Positions 1 to 8,009 of a stretch of 64,000 nucleotides of DNA are shown here, in pieces. The notes under the pieces were generated by a model. The model was not told where the DNA came from, did not search any database, and saw only the letters and a program-made list of their open reading frames with translations. The number at the start of each line of letters is the position of its first letter. The first letter of the stretch is position 1. Source of the stretch: an uncultured Prevotella sp. (GTDB lineage Bacteria; Bacteroidota; Bacteroidia; Bacteroidales; Bacteroidaceae); assembly GCA_900543975.1 (NCBI GenBank), contig UQTI01000002.1:13056-77055 (forward strand). Direction: 5' to 3'. The position numbers were made by a program, and so were the translations under genes.

Positions 1-402
1 TTGTTCCTGAAGGTAGTTGAGCACCATGTTCGTGCTCATGATCTCGCCCTGTGCCACGATGCTCTTCTCCTCGAAGCTTGTGAAGATGTCTTTGGTGAAG
101 GAACGCATGTACTTGAACTCTTCTCTCAGAAATTCGCGAGTCTTTTCTTTATATTCGTCTGTGGAATAGAGCTCTTCCACATGCTGCATATATTTCTTTT
201 CCAACTTGTTGATTACCTCATTGGCTCCGTCGGGGTTCTTCTTGTAGAGATAGTTTGAGATCTCAATGAGCGAGTTGGTCGTTCCTGACATGGCAGAAAG
301 CACCACGAAGGTGGGGTCGCCCGATTCTGTAATCAGCGAGGCTACGTTCTTCATGCGGTCGGGTGAACCTACAGAGGTGCCTCCAAATTTCATTACTTTC
401 AT
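1..402 (-). CDS. lysC: Aspartate kinase, N-terminal part (runs off window)
   Basis: Only the first 134 codons are present; the gene continues beyond position 1. The start ATG at 402 gives MKVMKFGGTSVGS, the classic aspartokinase N-terminus in which the KFGGTS motif binds ATP and aspartate. A second conserved stretch, VVLSAMSGTTNSL, follows at about residues 33-45. Aspartokinase phosphorylates L-aspartate, the first step toward lysine, threonine and methionine in the cytoplasm. The ACT regulatory domains or any fused homoserine dehydrogenase would lie outside the window, so lysC versus thrA-type cannot be decided. It lies 32 bp downstream of ftsE and looks like the last visible gene of the his operon. 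Confidence 0.9.
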   Translation of the reverse strand, partial: MKVMKFGGTSVGSPDRMKNVASLITESGDPTFVVLSAMSGTTNSLIEISNYLYKKNPDGANEVINKLEKKYMQHVEELYSTDEYKEKTREFLREEFKYMRSFTKDIFTSFEEKSIVAQGEIMSTNMVLNYLQEQ

Positions 403-434
403 ATCGTTGTGTTTGTCTTTATGTTTACGTTTAC

Positions 435-1190
435 TTAATGTTTATCGTTCTCTTGACCTGCCTTTCCGTCCTGGTCTGCCTTTCCGTCTTGGTCAGCCTT
501 TTCGTCTTTCGTGCTTGTCTTTTCTTCTTTCACAAGCTCTCCGTGTTCGCACTTGAACACGATGCCTGGATATTTGTCAAGCATGGGCAGGTTATGTGTT
601 GACATGATGACAGATGTGCCTTGGGCTGTGATGTCGTGCAGCAGGCTCACGATGGCGCATGCCGTTTCGGGGTCGAGGTTTCCTGTCGGCTCATCAGCAA
701 TTATCACCTTCGGCTCGTTGAGCAGCGCGCGGGCAATGGCCACACGTTGTTGCTCGCCCCCGGAGAGTTCGTGTGGGCGCTTGTCTTTCTTGTCAAGAAG
801 CCCCACCTTGTCAAGCACCTCGTCAATGCGCTTGTTTATGTCTTCTTTCTGCTTCCATCCTGTCGACTTGAGCACGAACTGGAGGTTGCGGTAGATGTTG
901 CGGTCGTGGAGCAACTGGAAATCCTGGAAGATGATGCCCATCTCTCGTCTCAGCGCAGGAATGTGCTTACGCTTTATGGAGGCGAGGTTGCGTCCGAGCA
1001 CCTCTGCCTTTCCCACCTCGTCGGGATAGAGGTCCAGCTCACAGTAGAGGGTCTTGAGCAGAGAACTCTTTCCTGACCCCACTTTTCCTATGATGTAGAC
1101 AAACTGCCCCTCATCGATGTCAAAATTGACATCTTTAAGGATCAGTTCCTCACCTTGGTAGATATTTACGTTCTGATAGTCTATCAACAT
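435..1190 (-). CDS. ftsE: FtsE-like cell-division ABC transporter ATP-binding protein
   Basis: A 251-residue ABC ATPase. Walker A (GKVGSGKSS, about residues 36-44), signature LSGGEQQRVAIARAL and Walker B VIIADEPTGNLD are all intact; the ADEPTGNLD form is typical of the FtsE/LolD/MacB group. FtsE with FtsX normally controls peptidoglycan hydrolases at the division site. I chose the ATG at 1190 because homology begins there; the upstream 35 codons of the open frame overlap hisIE. No ftsX is adjacent. The last 25 residues are hydrophilic and contain three copies of a K-A-(D/G)-Q-(D/E) repeat, encoded by an 18-bp DNA tandem repeat near 463-516, an unusual tail for FtsE. LolD-type function is the main alternative. 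Confidence 0.82.
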   Translation of the reverse strand: MLIDYQNVNIYQGEELILKDVNFDIDEGQFVYIIGKVGSGKSSLLKTLYCELDLYPDEVGKAEVLGRNLASIKRKHIPALRREMGIIFQDFQLLHDRNIYRNLQFVLKSTGWKQKEDINKRIDEVLDKVGLLDKKDKRPHELSGGEQQRVAIARALLNEPKVIIADEPTGNLDPETACAIVSLLHDITAQGTSVIMSTHNLPMLDKYPGIVFKCEHGELVKEEKTSTKDEKADQDGKADQDGKAGQENDKH

Positions 1191-1236
1191 TATGCTATGC
1201 GTTGTTATAAAAATGAAGTGTTGTTTAAGCTGCCCA

Positions 1237-1851
1237 TTAATGCTTGTGCCAGTTGGGGTCGTGGCGCACCTGTAGCTCTTTTGCAATGTCCTCAATGCGA
1301 AGGCCCTTGCTGGTGAGCAACACTATGAGGTGGTAGAACATGTCGGATGCCTCGTAGATGAGACGGTCGTTGGTGCCGTTGGTGGCTTCAATGACGGCTT
1401 CGAGCGCCTCTTCGCCCACCTTCTGTGCCATGCGGTTCAGTCCGTCACGGAACAGGCTTGTGGTGTAAGAGCCTTCAGGCATCTCTTCATGGCGTTTGTT
1501 TATAAAGTCTTGAAGCTCTGTAAGGAAAAGCAGCGGGTTTGCCTCGTTGCTCTCTCCCCAACAGGTGTCGGTGCCTTTATGGCATGTTGGTCCAGAGGGG
1601 TGAACCTTTACGAGCAGCGTGTCGTTGTCACAGTCGTTCTTTATGCTTACCAGGTTAAGGAAATGGCCAGATGTCTCTCCCTTTGTCCAAAGACAGTTGC
1701 GGCTGCGGCTCCAAAACGTAACCTTCTTTGTCTCGACAGTCTTTTTATAAGCTTCTTCGTTCATGAAGCCTAACATGAGGACATTCTTTGTTGTGGCGTC
1801 CTGGATGATGGCAGGTACCAGCCCGCCCATTTTCTCAAAGTCGATTTTCAT
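1237..1851 (-). CDS. hisIE: Phosphoribosyl-AMP cyclohydrolase / phosphoribosyl-ATP pyrophosphatase
   Basis: Bifunctional histidine-biosynthesis enzyme of 204 residues. The N-terminal HisI half (to about residue 105) shows MLGFMNEEAY, FWSRSRNCLWTKGETSG and a zinc-ligand region HPSGPTCHKGTDTCW. The C-terminal HisE half carries GEEALEAVIEAT and an acidic helical pattern typical of PRA-PH. It hydrolyses phosphoribosyl-ATP to phosphoribosyl-AMP and opens the purine ring. It sits 54 bp after hisF and 46 bp before ftsE on the same strand. Confidence 0.96.
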   Translation of the reverse strand: MKIDFEKMGGLVPAIIQDATTKNVLMLGFMNEEAYKKTVETKKVTFWSRSRNCLWTKGETSGHFLNLVSIKNDCDNDTLLVKVHPSGPTCHKGTDTCWGESNEANPLLFLTELQDFINKRHEEMPEGSYTTSLFRDGLNRMAQKVGEEALEAVIEATNGTNDRLIYEASDMFYHLIVLLTSKGLRIEDIAKELQVRHDPNWHKH

Positions 1852-1905
1852 AATATACCGTTTTGTTCTTTTCTTTGTTTTTATGTGTCGCTTTGCCCGT
1901 GAAGG

Positions 1906-2670
1906 CTAAATTCTCACGTTAATGCCGTTGTCGGCAAGGTAGCGCTTAAGTTGCGGAATGAGTATTTGGCCGAAGTGGAACACGCTTGCAGCCAAGGCAG
2001 CGTCGGCCTTGCCACAGGTGAACGCGTCTTTGAAATGCTCCATGGTGCCTGCCCCTCCGCTCGCGATGATGGGGATGGACAGACTGTCAGACAGCTGTGC
2101 CAACGCTTCGTTGGCGTAGCCTTGCTTCACGCCGTCATGGTCCATGGATGTGAAGAGAATTTCGCCTGCGCCGCGCTCTTGGGCTTCTTTGGCCCAATCG
2201 AACAACATGCGCTCGTTGCGCTCGCGTCCTCCCTTGGTGTAGCAATGCCAACCGTCGGGGTCGAGGCGGGCGTCTATGGCGCAGACACACACCTGTGATC
2301 CGAAGCGTTGCGTTATCTCGCTGATGAGTTGCGGACGGTGTAAGGCTGCCGAGTTGACGCTCACCTTGTCGGCTCCTGCCGCCAGCAGCCGCTCCACATC
2401 CTCAATGGCGTTTATGCCGCCGCCTACGGTGAACGGAATGTTTATCTCGCGCGCCACTCGTGTAACCATCTCTGTGAACGTCTTTCGTCCTTCAAAGCTG
2501 GCTGTGATGTCGAGAAACACCAGCTCGTCTGCCCCTTCTTCGCTGTAGCGCTTGCCCAGCTCCACGGGGTCTCCTGCCTTTCGTAGGTCAACAAAGTTGG
2601 TGCCCTTTACGGTGACGCCGTCTTTGACGTCGAGGCAAGGTATTATTCTCTTTGCCAGTCCTTTATACAT
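1906..2670 (-). CDS. hisF: Imidazole glycerol phosphate synthase cyclase subunit
   Basis: 254-residue TIM barrel with both phosphate-binding repeats. The N-terminal IIPCLDVKDG holds the first catalytic Asp (D14), CAIDARLDPDG the second, and the phosphate loops VGGGI and ASGGAGT are present. With HisH it makes imidazole glycerol phosphate and AICAR from PRFAR and ammonia. Length matches the family. It lies 45 bp downstream of hisA. Confidence 0.97.
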   Translation of the reverse strand: MYKGLAKRIIPCLDVKDGVTVKGTNFVDLRKAGDPVELGKRYSEEGADELVFLDITASFEGRKTFTEMVTRVAREINIPFTVGGGINAIEDVERLLAAGADKVSVNSAALHRPQLISEITQRFGSQVCVCAIDARLDPDGWHCYTKGGRERNERMLFDWAKEAQERGAGEILFTSMDHDGVKQGYANEALAQLSDSLSIPIIASGGAGTMEHFKDAFTCGKADAALAASVFHFGQILIPQLKRYLADNGINVRI

Positions 2671-2715
2671 CGCTCTTTAAACTTTTTTTGTTTTTGTTTG
2701 TGCTGACGTGTGCTC

Positions 2716-3441
2716 TTAAATGGCATTCGCGTCCTTCAGCTTTTCCATGTCGATCTTTCCTTCGTAAAAGGCTTTGCCGAAGACCACCGCCGGTATGTTG
2801 GCTTCGTCAAGCTCAAAGATGTCTTCTGTAGACGATACGCCGCCGCTGGCTATGAGGTGAAGGGTGGGGTGCGCCTCCATGATCTGTTTGTAGAGCGCTG
2901 TGGCAGGGCCTTGCAACGTGCCGTCTTTAGAGATGTCTGTGCAAAGAACCTTGGTTACGCCCATCTCAACATAATGGTCGAGGAAGGTGAAGAGGTCGGT
3001 TGCCGACTCTTCTTTCCATCCGTTTATGGCAACCTTTCCGTCGCGCACGTCGGCCCCGAGAATAATGCGTTCGGTGCCGTAACGCTTAAGCCATGAGGCA
3101 AACAGCTGCGGGTTGCTGACAGCTATGCTTCCAACGGTCACCATGTGTGCTCCGCTGTTGAACGCGGTCTCTATGTCGGCATCGGTCTTTAGACCGCCAC
3201 CGAAGTCGATGGTCAGGTTTGTTGCCTGCGCTATGTCTGTCAGCACCTGTGTGTTGACGATGTGGTGCGACTTGGCGCCGTCAAGGTCAACAACGTGCAG
3301 ACGCTCGAATCCTAACTCTTCAAAGCGGCGTGCTACCTCAGCCGGACTCTCGCTGTATATTTTCTTTTGATCGTAGTCGCCCTTGGTAAGGCGCACACAT
3401 TTGCCGTCAATAATGTCGATGGCTGGAATGAGTTCTATCAT
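2716..3441 (-). CDS. hisA: ProFAR isomerase
   Basis: 241-residue TIM-barrel isomerase related to HisF. The first catalytic Asp is in IPAIDIIDGKCVRL (D8), the second in ILGADVRDG, and the phosphate loops are FGGGL and ASGGV. It converts ProFAR to PRFAR in the fourth step of histidine synthesis. Its start overlaps the hisH stop by four bases (ATGA), indicating translational coupling. Confidence 0.97.
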   Translation of the reverse strand: MIELIPAIDIIDGKCVRLTKGDYDQKKIYSESPAEVARRFEELGFERLHVVDLDGAKSHHIVNTQVLTDIAQATNLTIDFGGGLKTDADIETAFNSGAHMVTVGSIAVSNPQLFASWLKRYGTERIILGADVRDGKVAINGWKEESATDLFTFLDHYVEMGVTKVLCTDISKDGTLQGPATALYKQIMEAHPTLHLIASGGVSSTEDIFELDEANIPAVVFGKAFYEGKIDMEKLKDANAI

Positions 3442-4028
3442 ATCTCAAGGAAATTTCTTATGATTTTTTCTCCCGCAGTTCCACTCTTCTCCGGATGAAA
3501 CTGTGCGGTATAGAAATTGTCTTTGTGCAGGGCGGCGCTGTAGGGATTAATGTAGCAGGCCTTTGCGGCTGTAAACTGGCACACCGGCACATAGAAGCTG
3601 TGGACGAAATAAACAAATTCGCCTTCATGCAAACCTTTGAACAGCGGCGACTGAAGGTCGGTGATGTTGTTCCATCCCATGGCAGGCACCTTGTCCTCAT
3701 GACGCTGTGGGCAGAACCGCTTTACGTCGGCGTCGAAAATGCCTATACATTGGGTGTCGCCTTCCTCAGAGTGGCGGCACAACAGTTGTTGCCCTATACA
3801 AATGCCAAGCACAGGCTGCTTGAGATCGCGGATGAGCTTGTCCAGATTGCGCTCTTTGAGATATGCCATCGTGGACGAGGCTTCTCCTTGTCCTGGAAAC
3901 AGCACATGGTCGGCTGCCTTTATCTGCTCTGCATCATCTGTGACGACGGGTTCAACGCCGAGACGTCGCAAGGCGTTCACTACCGAGTAGATATTTCCGG
4001 CGTTATATTTTATTATTGCTACATTCAT
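3438..4028 (-). CDS. hisH: Imidazole glycerol phosphate synthase glutaminase subunit
   Basis: 196-residue class I glutamine amidotransferase. It begins MNVAIIKYNAGNIYSV; the nucleophile Cys is in VLGICIGQQLL (the usual consensus is GICLGMQ) and the His-Glu pair in AQFHPEKSG. It produces ammonia that is channelled to HisF. It is the first gene of the hisH-hisA-hisF-hisIE-ftsE-lysC unit, with a -7 box about 155 bp upstream. Confidence 0.97.
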   Translation of the reverse strand: MNVAIIKYNAGNIYSVVNALRRLGVEPVVTDDAEQIKAADHVLFPGQGEASSTMAYLKERNLDKLIRDLKQPVLGICIGQQLLCRHSEEGDTQCIGIFDADVKRFCPQRHEDKVPAMGWNNITDLQSPLFKGLHEGEFVYFVHSFYVPVCQFTAAKACYINPYSAALHKDNFYTAQFHPEKSGTAGEKIIRNFLEI

Positions 4029-4497
4029 CTCTTTATCTGCATTTTTCTATGCATTGTTTTTGTTAAAATAAACGCATTCTGATTTTTAAACGCATTCTTT
4101 TATTGTCTGTATCCCTTTTGCTCTTGTTGCCGTGTAGCAGCCTTTAAGGCTCAAAAAATGCATAATGCACGTTTTGTGTTTGCAAAGATAGTAATTTTCT
4201 TTTTAATAAAATCTATAATAAACATGATTTTGCCCAAAGAGGCCCTTAATTATGCATTTTTGGTATAATATGCAGGAATAAGTTAGAAAAATGCTTTCTT
4301 ATCGCTGCTTTTGGTGTCGATTTTTCATATATTTACCATTGCTTGCTTACATGTTTTCGTTTGCCAATGGGGTGGTGAAGGGCCTTTTACATAAAAAAAG
4401 GTGCTTGCTGTTTAAAAAAAGGTGCTGTTGTGAACAGTCAAGCCCCCTATGCACAATAAAAAAATGTCTGTATGCGCTGTTTTTCGTTTAAATTTAT
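4029..4497. other. Intergenic region between divergent hisH and rnpB
   Basis: AT-rich spacer without a convincing gene. It holds the predicted his-operon promoter near 4183-4190. The minus-strand leader to hisH contains only a short AGCC-TTAAA-GGCT hairpin; I found no His-codon leader peptide or attenuator. Two similar AAAAAAAGGTGCT words occur near 4395 and 4417. Open frames here are short and lack family features. Confidence 0.5.
4183..4190 (-). promoter_or_regulatory. Predicted -7 box of the hisH operon
   Basis: On the minus strand this reads TATCTTTG, fitting the Bacteroidetes -7 consensus TAnnTTTG. The -33 element is weak. Confidence 0.5.
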
Positions 4498-4505
4498 TAA
4501 TTTTG
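4498..4505 (+). promoter_or_regulatory. Predicted -7 box of rnpB
   Basis: TAATTTTG fits TAnnTTTG and lies six bases before the predicted 5' end of RNase P RNA, the spacing expected for a transcription start. Confidence 0.65.
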
Positions 4506-4510
4506 CAGTC

Positions 4511-4892
4511 AGAAAGCAGCGCTCCGGTCTGCCGCTTGTCCTTTGTGGCAAGAGGAAAGTCCGGGCGGCACAGGACGCTCCACTTCCGAAAGTAGAAGCT
4601 ATTGGTGACAGTAGGATATGGCAGAAGAAAACAACCGCCCGCCGAAAGGAGGGTAAGGGTGAGAAGGTGGTGTAAGAGACCACCAGCCACAGGGCGATCT
4701 GTGGGCTGTGTCATCTGGAGGCCGCAAGTTCGCGTAAACCATTGTTTGAGGATTGTCCGTCCGACCTTTGTGACAATGGAGGGTAGAATGCTTGAGCTAT
4801 GGGGTGACTCATAGACTAGATAAATGGCAGACACCGTCGTCTTTTTTTAGGATGGCGGGGACAGAACCCGGCTTATAGGAGCGCTGCTCTCT
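4511..4892 (+). ncRNA. rnpB: RNase P RNA (bacterial type A)
   Basis: The catalytic RNA of RNase P, which removes tRNA 5' leaders. The universally conserved blocks are present: GAGGAAAGTCCGGGC at about 4552-4566 and ACAGAACCCGGCTTATAG at 4861-4878. The ends form helix P1: AGCAGCGCTCC (4515-4525) pairs perfectly with GGAGCGCTGCT (4878-4888). A T-rich run (4892-4898) follows and probably terminates it. The -7 box just upstream supports the start. The length of about 380 nt is normal. Confidence 0.95.
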
Positions 4893-4905
4893 TTTTTTCT
4901 TGCGC

Positions 4906-4948
4906 GGTGCAAACGTTATGATTTGTCTTGCTTGGTGCAAACGTTATG
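4906..4948 (+). repeat. 15-bp direct repeat upstream of the yihY-type gene
   Basis: GGTGCAAACGTTATG occurs twice without mismatch, at 4906-4920 and 4934-4948 (28-bp period). Flanking TTGCGC and GCGCAA add an inverted pair. It lies between the rnpB terminator and the start at 5011, where an operator could lie. Confidence 0.7.
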
Positions 4949-5010
4949 GCGCAAGGAGAAATTGTTTTAATGCCTTTCCTTATATAACACAAAAAACGAA
5001 TCCGTAAATC

Positions 5011-6321
5011 ATGAATATCAAAAAAATAATAGGTTTCTTTCGTCACGACATGTGGCACATTAAGCGTGATGAGGTGTCGCCGTTGGCCTTTTTTGCCGTC
5101 GGGGTGCTGAAGAAACTGTATATTTCTATCGAATTTTTTACCACACGACGCGTCATAGATATGGCATCGGCGCTTACATACAGCACCTTGCTTGCCATTG
5201 TCCCCATTTTTGCCGTCGTGTTTGCCATTGCTCGTGGCTTCGGCTATAACAAATATATCGAGCTGTGGTTTAGAGAGTCGTTGTCAAGTCAGCCACAGGC
5301 CGCCGACACCATTATTGCGTTTGTCAACTCTTACCTCGTCCATACGAAGAGCGGCGTGTTCTTTGGGGTCGGCTTGGTGTTCATGCTCTTCACGGTACTA
5401 ATGCTTACGGCCAATGTGGAAAAGACGTTCAACTCTATATGGCAGGTTAAGCACCCTCGTAGCGTGTATAGGGCTGTGACCGATTATCTTGCCATGCTTT
5501 TCCTTGTGCCGATCGTCATCGTGGTGACGTCGGGCGTTAGTATCGTTGTTGCAACGTTGGCGGGACAGGCCAACGACTATATTGTGCTTGGCTCTGTCAT
5601 GCGCGTTACGGTTGACGTGCTGCCTTATGTGCTCATGTCGGTGGTCTTCATGGGCCTTTATCTCTTTATGCCAAACACCAAGGTGCGGTTCTCGGTTGTC
5701 GTTATACCGGGCATCCTTGCGGGCATTGCCATGCAGGTGTTGCAGCTGTTCTACATCCATGCCCAGATCTTTCTGTCGTCTTACAACGCCATCTACGGCT
5801 CGTTTGCCGCACTTCCGCTCTTCATGCTTTGGGTACAGATCTCGTGGACAATCTGTCTTTTTGGCGTGGAGCTGTGTTACACCAACCAGAACATGGACGA
5901 GTTGTCGTTCATGACCTACACCTCGAAGATCAGCCATCGTTACAAACTGCTGCTCAGCGTCACCCTTATGTCGCACATCTGTCATCGTTTTGCTGAAGGA
6001 CGCAAGCCATACACAGCTCTTGATCTGAAGATGATGACAGACATACCCATACGCATAACCCAAGATCTGCTTTACAACCTTGTGAACGTTGGCTTGTTAA
6101 GCGAAAACTCGGCTGAGGGTAAGGACGCGGAGCCTACCTATCAGCCTGCCCTATCGTTGGAGCACATCACCATTGGCTCTATTGTGGAACGCCTTGACAG
6201 TCTGGGCGAGTGGCATCTTGACATTGACGTTCGCAAGCAGTTGGAGAATGTGTCATGGAGAGAATACATGCGTGAGCGCAAAGCTTATCTCGACAACCTG
6301 CGTAAGATAGGTATCGTGTAG
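5011..6321 (+). CDS. YihY/RNase BN-family (UPF0761) inner-membrane protein
   Basis: 436 residues. The first roughly 300 carry six or so hydrophobic segments and YihY family landmarks: RRVIDMASALTYSTLLAIVPIFAVVFAIARGFGY, a LFTVLMLTANVEKTFNSIW stretch, and SYNAIYGSFAALPLFMLWVQISW with the following GVELCY. The last ~120 residues are soluble and look like a winged-helix/DUF tail, common in Bacteroidetes members. The family was once named RNase BN by mistake; its role is unknown, possibly transport or envelope maintenance. It stands alone after rnpB. Confidence 0.88.
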   Translation: MNIKKIIGFFRHDMWHIKRDEVSPLAFFAVGVLKKLYISIEFFTTRRVIDMASALTYSTLLAIVPIFAVVFAIARGFGYNKYIELWFRESLSSQPQAADTIIAFVNSYLVHTKSGVFFGVGLVFMLFTVLMLTANVEKTFNSIWQVKHPRSVYRAVTDYLAMLFLVPIVIVVTSGVSIVVATLAGQANDYIVLGSVMRVTVDVLPYVLMSVVFMGLYLFMPNTKVRFSVVVIPGILAGIAMQVLQLFYIHAQIFLSSYNAIYGSFAALPLFMLWVQISWTICLFGVELCYTNQNMDELSFMTYTSKISHRYKLLLSVTLMSHICHRFAEGRKPYTALDLKMMTDIPIRITQDLLYNLVNVGLLSENSAEGKDAEPTYQPALSLEHITIGSIVERLDSLGEWHLDIDVRKQLENVSWREYMRERKAYLDNLRKIGIV

Positions 6322-6458
6322 AGCTGTTAAGGTTCTTATATATAATAAGGTGTAGCTGTTTGCGAAAATCTTTTCTCGCTCTGACATCTTTTCTGTCTTT
6401 TCCCTTAGGCTTGGCACATCTTTTGTTGTGTTCTTAATAAAAATGGAGGACAAAGATT

Positions 6459-7139
6459 ATGGCATTTATTGATTACTACAAAATTTTAGGCGTAGACAAA
6501 AATATACCTCAAAAAGATGTGCGTAAGGCTTATCTGAAGCGCACAAAGCAGTTTCATCCTGACCTTCATCCAAACGATCCGAAGGCCAAGGCAAAATTTC
6601 AAGCTCTTAACGAAGCTTACGATGTAATAAACGACCCTGAGAAACGTAAACTCTATGACCAGTATGGTGAGAGATGGCGTGAGGGACAGGCGTTTGGCGG
6701 TGCTGGCGGCGCAGGACAGTCGTATCAATGGGGTGGAGGAGAAGGCTCTCCATTCGAAGGCTTCGATTTTTCAAGCTTCGGAGCAGGTGGCGGAGGCTTC
6801 TCAAGCTTCTTCCAAGACCTCTTCGGGCGCGGCGCACAGGCCAACACGCGCAGCAAGGCAAGCAGACGCAACACCGGCGAGATGAATGCCACGGTAAACA
6901 TTGACCTCTACACGGCTTTGCTCGGTGGAGATGTCATAATACAGATGGGTAATGGCTCAAAGATAAAGCTTAAGGTAAAACCTGAAACACAGAACGGCAC
7001 AAAGGTGCGTCTGCGTGGTAAGGGTTACGACCGTGGCGATGGTACCATGGGCGACATGATTATAACCTATAACGTGACGTTGCCGACAAACCTCTCTGAA
7101 CATCAGAAGACCTTGCTGCAACAAATGCGCGACGAATAG
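6459..7139 (+). CDS. Short DnaJ/CbpA-type co-chaperone
   Basis: 226 residues. The J-domain (about 4-70) has the HPD motif in KQFHPDLHP that stimulates DnaK ATPase. A Gly/Phe-rich linker follows (about 75-130), then a single C-terminal beta domain starting NATVNIDLYTALLGG and containing a VRLRGKGYD motif. No CxxCxGxG zinc modules are present and the second client-binding domain is missing, so it is smaller than standard CbpA (about 300). It probably acts as an accessory J-protein for DnaK. A -7-like box precedes it only weakly. Confidence 0.88.
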   Translation: MAFIDYYKILGVDKNIPQKDVRKAYLKRTKQFHPDLHPNDPKAKAKFQALNEAYDVINDPEKRKLYDQYGERWREGQAFGGAGGAGQSYQWGGGEGSPFEGFDFSSFGAGGGGFSSFFQDLFGRGAQANTRSKASRRNTGEMNATVNIDLYTALLGGDVIIQMGNGSKIKLKVKPETQNGTKVRLRGKGYDRGDGTMGDMIITYNVTLPTNLSEHQKTLLQQMRDE

Positions 7140-7146
7140 TTGTTGC

Positions 7147-7228
7147 CCATTAGCCTCACTCGCGAAACGAGTTGACTTACTTTTTAACTCCCAACAATGT
7201 ATATATATGCGAAACTTGAGTTAATTTA
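7147..7228. repeat. Dispersed intergenic repeat, copy 1
   Basis: The segment with CTCGCGAAACGAGTTGACTT at its core, followed by TTTTTAACTCCCAA, resembles 52704-52780 at roughly 70 per cent by eye. It ends in GCGAAACTTGAGTTAATTTA (7209-7228), whose reverse complement recurs at 37542-37562, and whose CTCAAGTTT core occurs at 42001 and 52693. It lies in the dnaJ-rpsP spacer. Confidence 0.5.
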
Positions 7229-7261
7229 TCTTAATTCTTTGGCTTGGCACTCTCTATATGA

Positions 7262-7290
7262 TGTTGGGTAAGAAAAAATGAGTAACTTTG
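7262..7290 (+). promoter_or_regulatory. Predicted promoter of rpsP
   Basis: A -7 box TAACTTTG at 7283-7290 with TGTTGG about 17 bases upstream. The resulting leader begins with a small hairpin, GCCGTC-ACGA-GATGGC. Confidence 0.6.
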
Positions 7291-7348
7291 CACGGCCGTC
7301 ACGAGATGGCGGCATTTAATTCAAACCTCAAAAAATAAAAATTAAAAA

Positions 7349-7891
7349 ATGGCAACAAAAATCAGATTGCAGCGCGGCGGTCGTAAAGGCTATGCTTTCT
7401 ATAGCATCGTAATCGCTGACGCAAGAGCACCACGTGATGGTAAATTTACTGAGAAGATTGGTACTTACAACCCTAACACCAATCCTGCAACCGTAGATTT
7501 GAATTTTGATCGCGCTCTCTACTGGGTAGAGACAGGCGCACAGCCCACCGACACCGTACGCAACATCCTGAAGGATGAGGGCGTTTACTTGATGAAGCAT
7601 CTTCGCGGTGGCGTTAAGAAGGGCGCTTTCGACGAGCAGGCTGCTCAGACAAAATTCGACGCATGGAAGGCAGACAAGGTTAACGGCCTGAACGCTATCC
7701 GTGAGAAAGAGGCTGCCGCCAAGAAGGAGGCTGCCGCTAAGGAGCTTGAAGCAGAGAAAAAAGTGAACGAGGCTATCGCCAAGAAGGTAGCAGAGAAGAA
7801 GGCTGCTGAGGCAGCTGCCAAGGCTGAGGCTGAGGCTGCCGCTCAGGCTGAGGCTACTCCCGCTGAGGGCGAGGCTCCTGCAGAGGCTTAA
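7349..7891 (+). CDS. rpsP: 30S ribosomal protein S16 with C-terminal extension
   Basis: S16 core at residues 1-85: KIRLQRGGRKGYAFYSIVIADARAPRDGKFTEKIGTYNP and an ALYWVETGAQPTDTV segment. It binds 16S rRNA in the 30S body. The total is 180 residues, about twice the E. coli protein; the last ~85 are Ala/Glu/Lys-rich and predicted to form a long charged helix (repeats such as KKEAAAKE). Such tails are known for Bacteroidetes S16. It is monocistronic, with its own promoter and a strong terminator. Confidence 0.97.
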   Translation: MATKIRLQRGGRKGYAFYSIVIADARAPRDGKFTEKIGTYNPNTNPATVDLNFDRALYWVETGAQPTDTVRNILKDEGVYLMKHLRGGVKKGAFDEQAAQTKFDAWKADKVNGLNAIREKEAAAKKEAAAKELEAEKKVNEAIAKKVAEKKAAEAAAKAEAEAAAQAEATPAEGEAPAEA

Positions 7892-7919
7892 TGCGCTTTG
7901 ATGCATAAGCTGAAGATAT

Positions 7920-7965
7920 GAAGCGCCTAAACACTCTTTACATGAGGTGTTTAGGCGCTTCTTTC
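7920..7965 (+). terminator. Rho-independent terminator after rpsP
   Basis: A perfect 15-bp stem, GAAGCGCCTAAACAC (7920-7934) with GTGTTTAGGCGCTTC (7947-7961), followed by TTTC. Confidence 0.85.
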
Positions 7966-8009
7966 AATTAAAATAGATTTTTTTAATAAAACACATACAC
8001 TCAAATAAT

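Noticed and set aside
4029..4180. Histidine attenuator or leader peptide before hisH
   Set aside because: No run of His codons and only one short hairpin.
4291..4491. Short Cys/Phe-rich open frame upstream of rnpB
   Set aside because: No family features, AT-rich spacer composition, and it ends at the rnpB promoter.
5398..6063. A 221-codon minus-strand open frame over the yihY-type gene
   Set aside because: His/Arg-rich composition, complete overlap with a clear membrane-protein gene, no family features.
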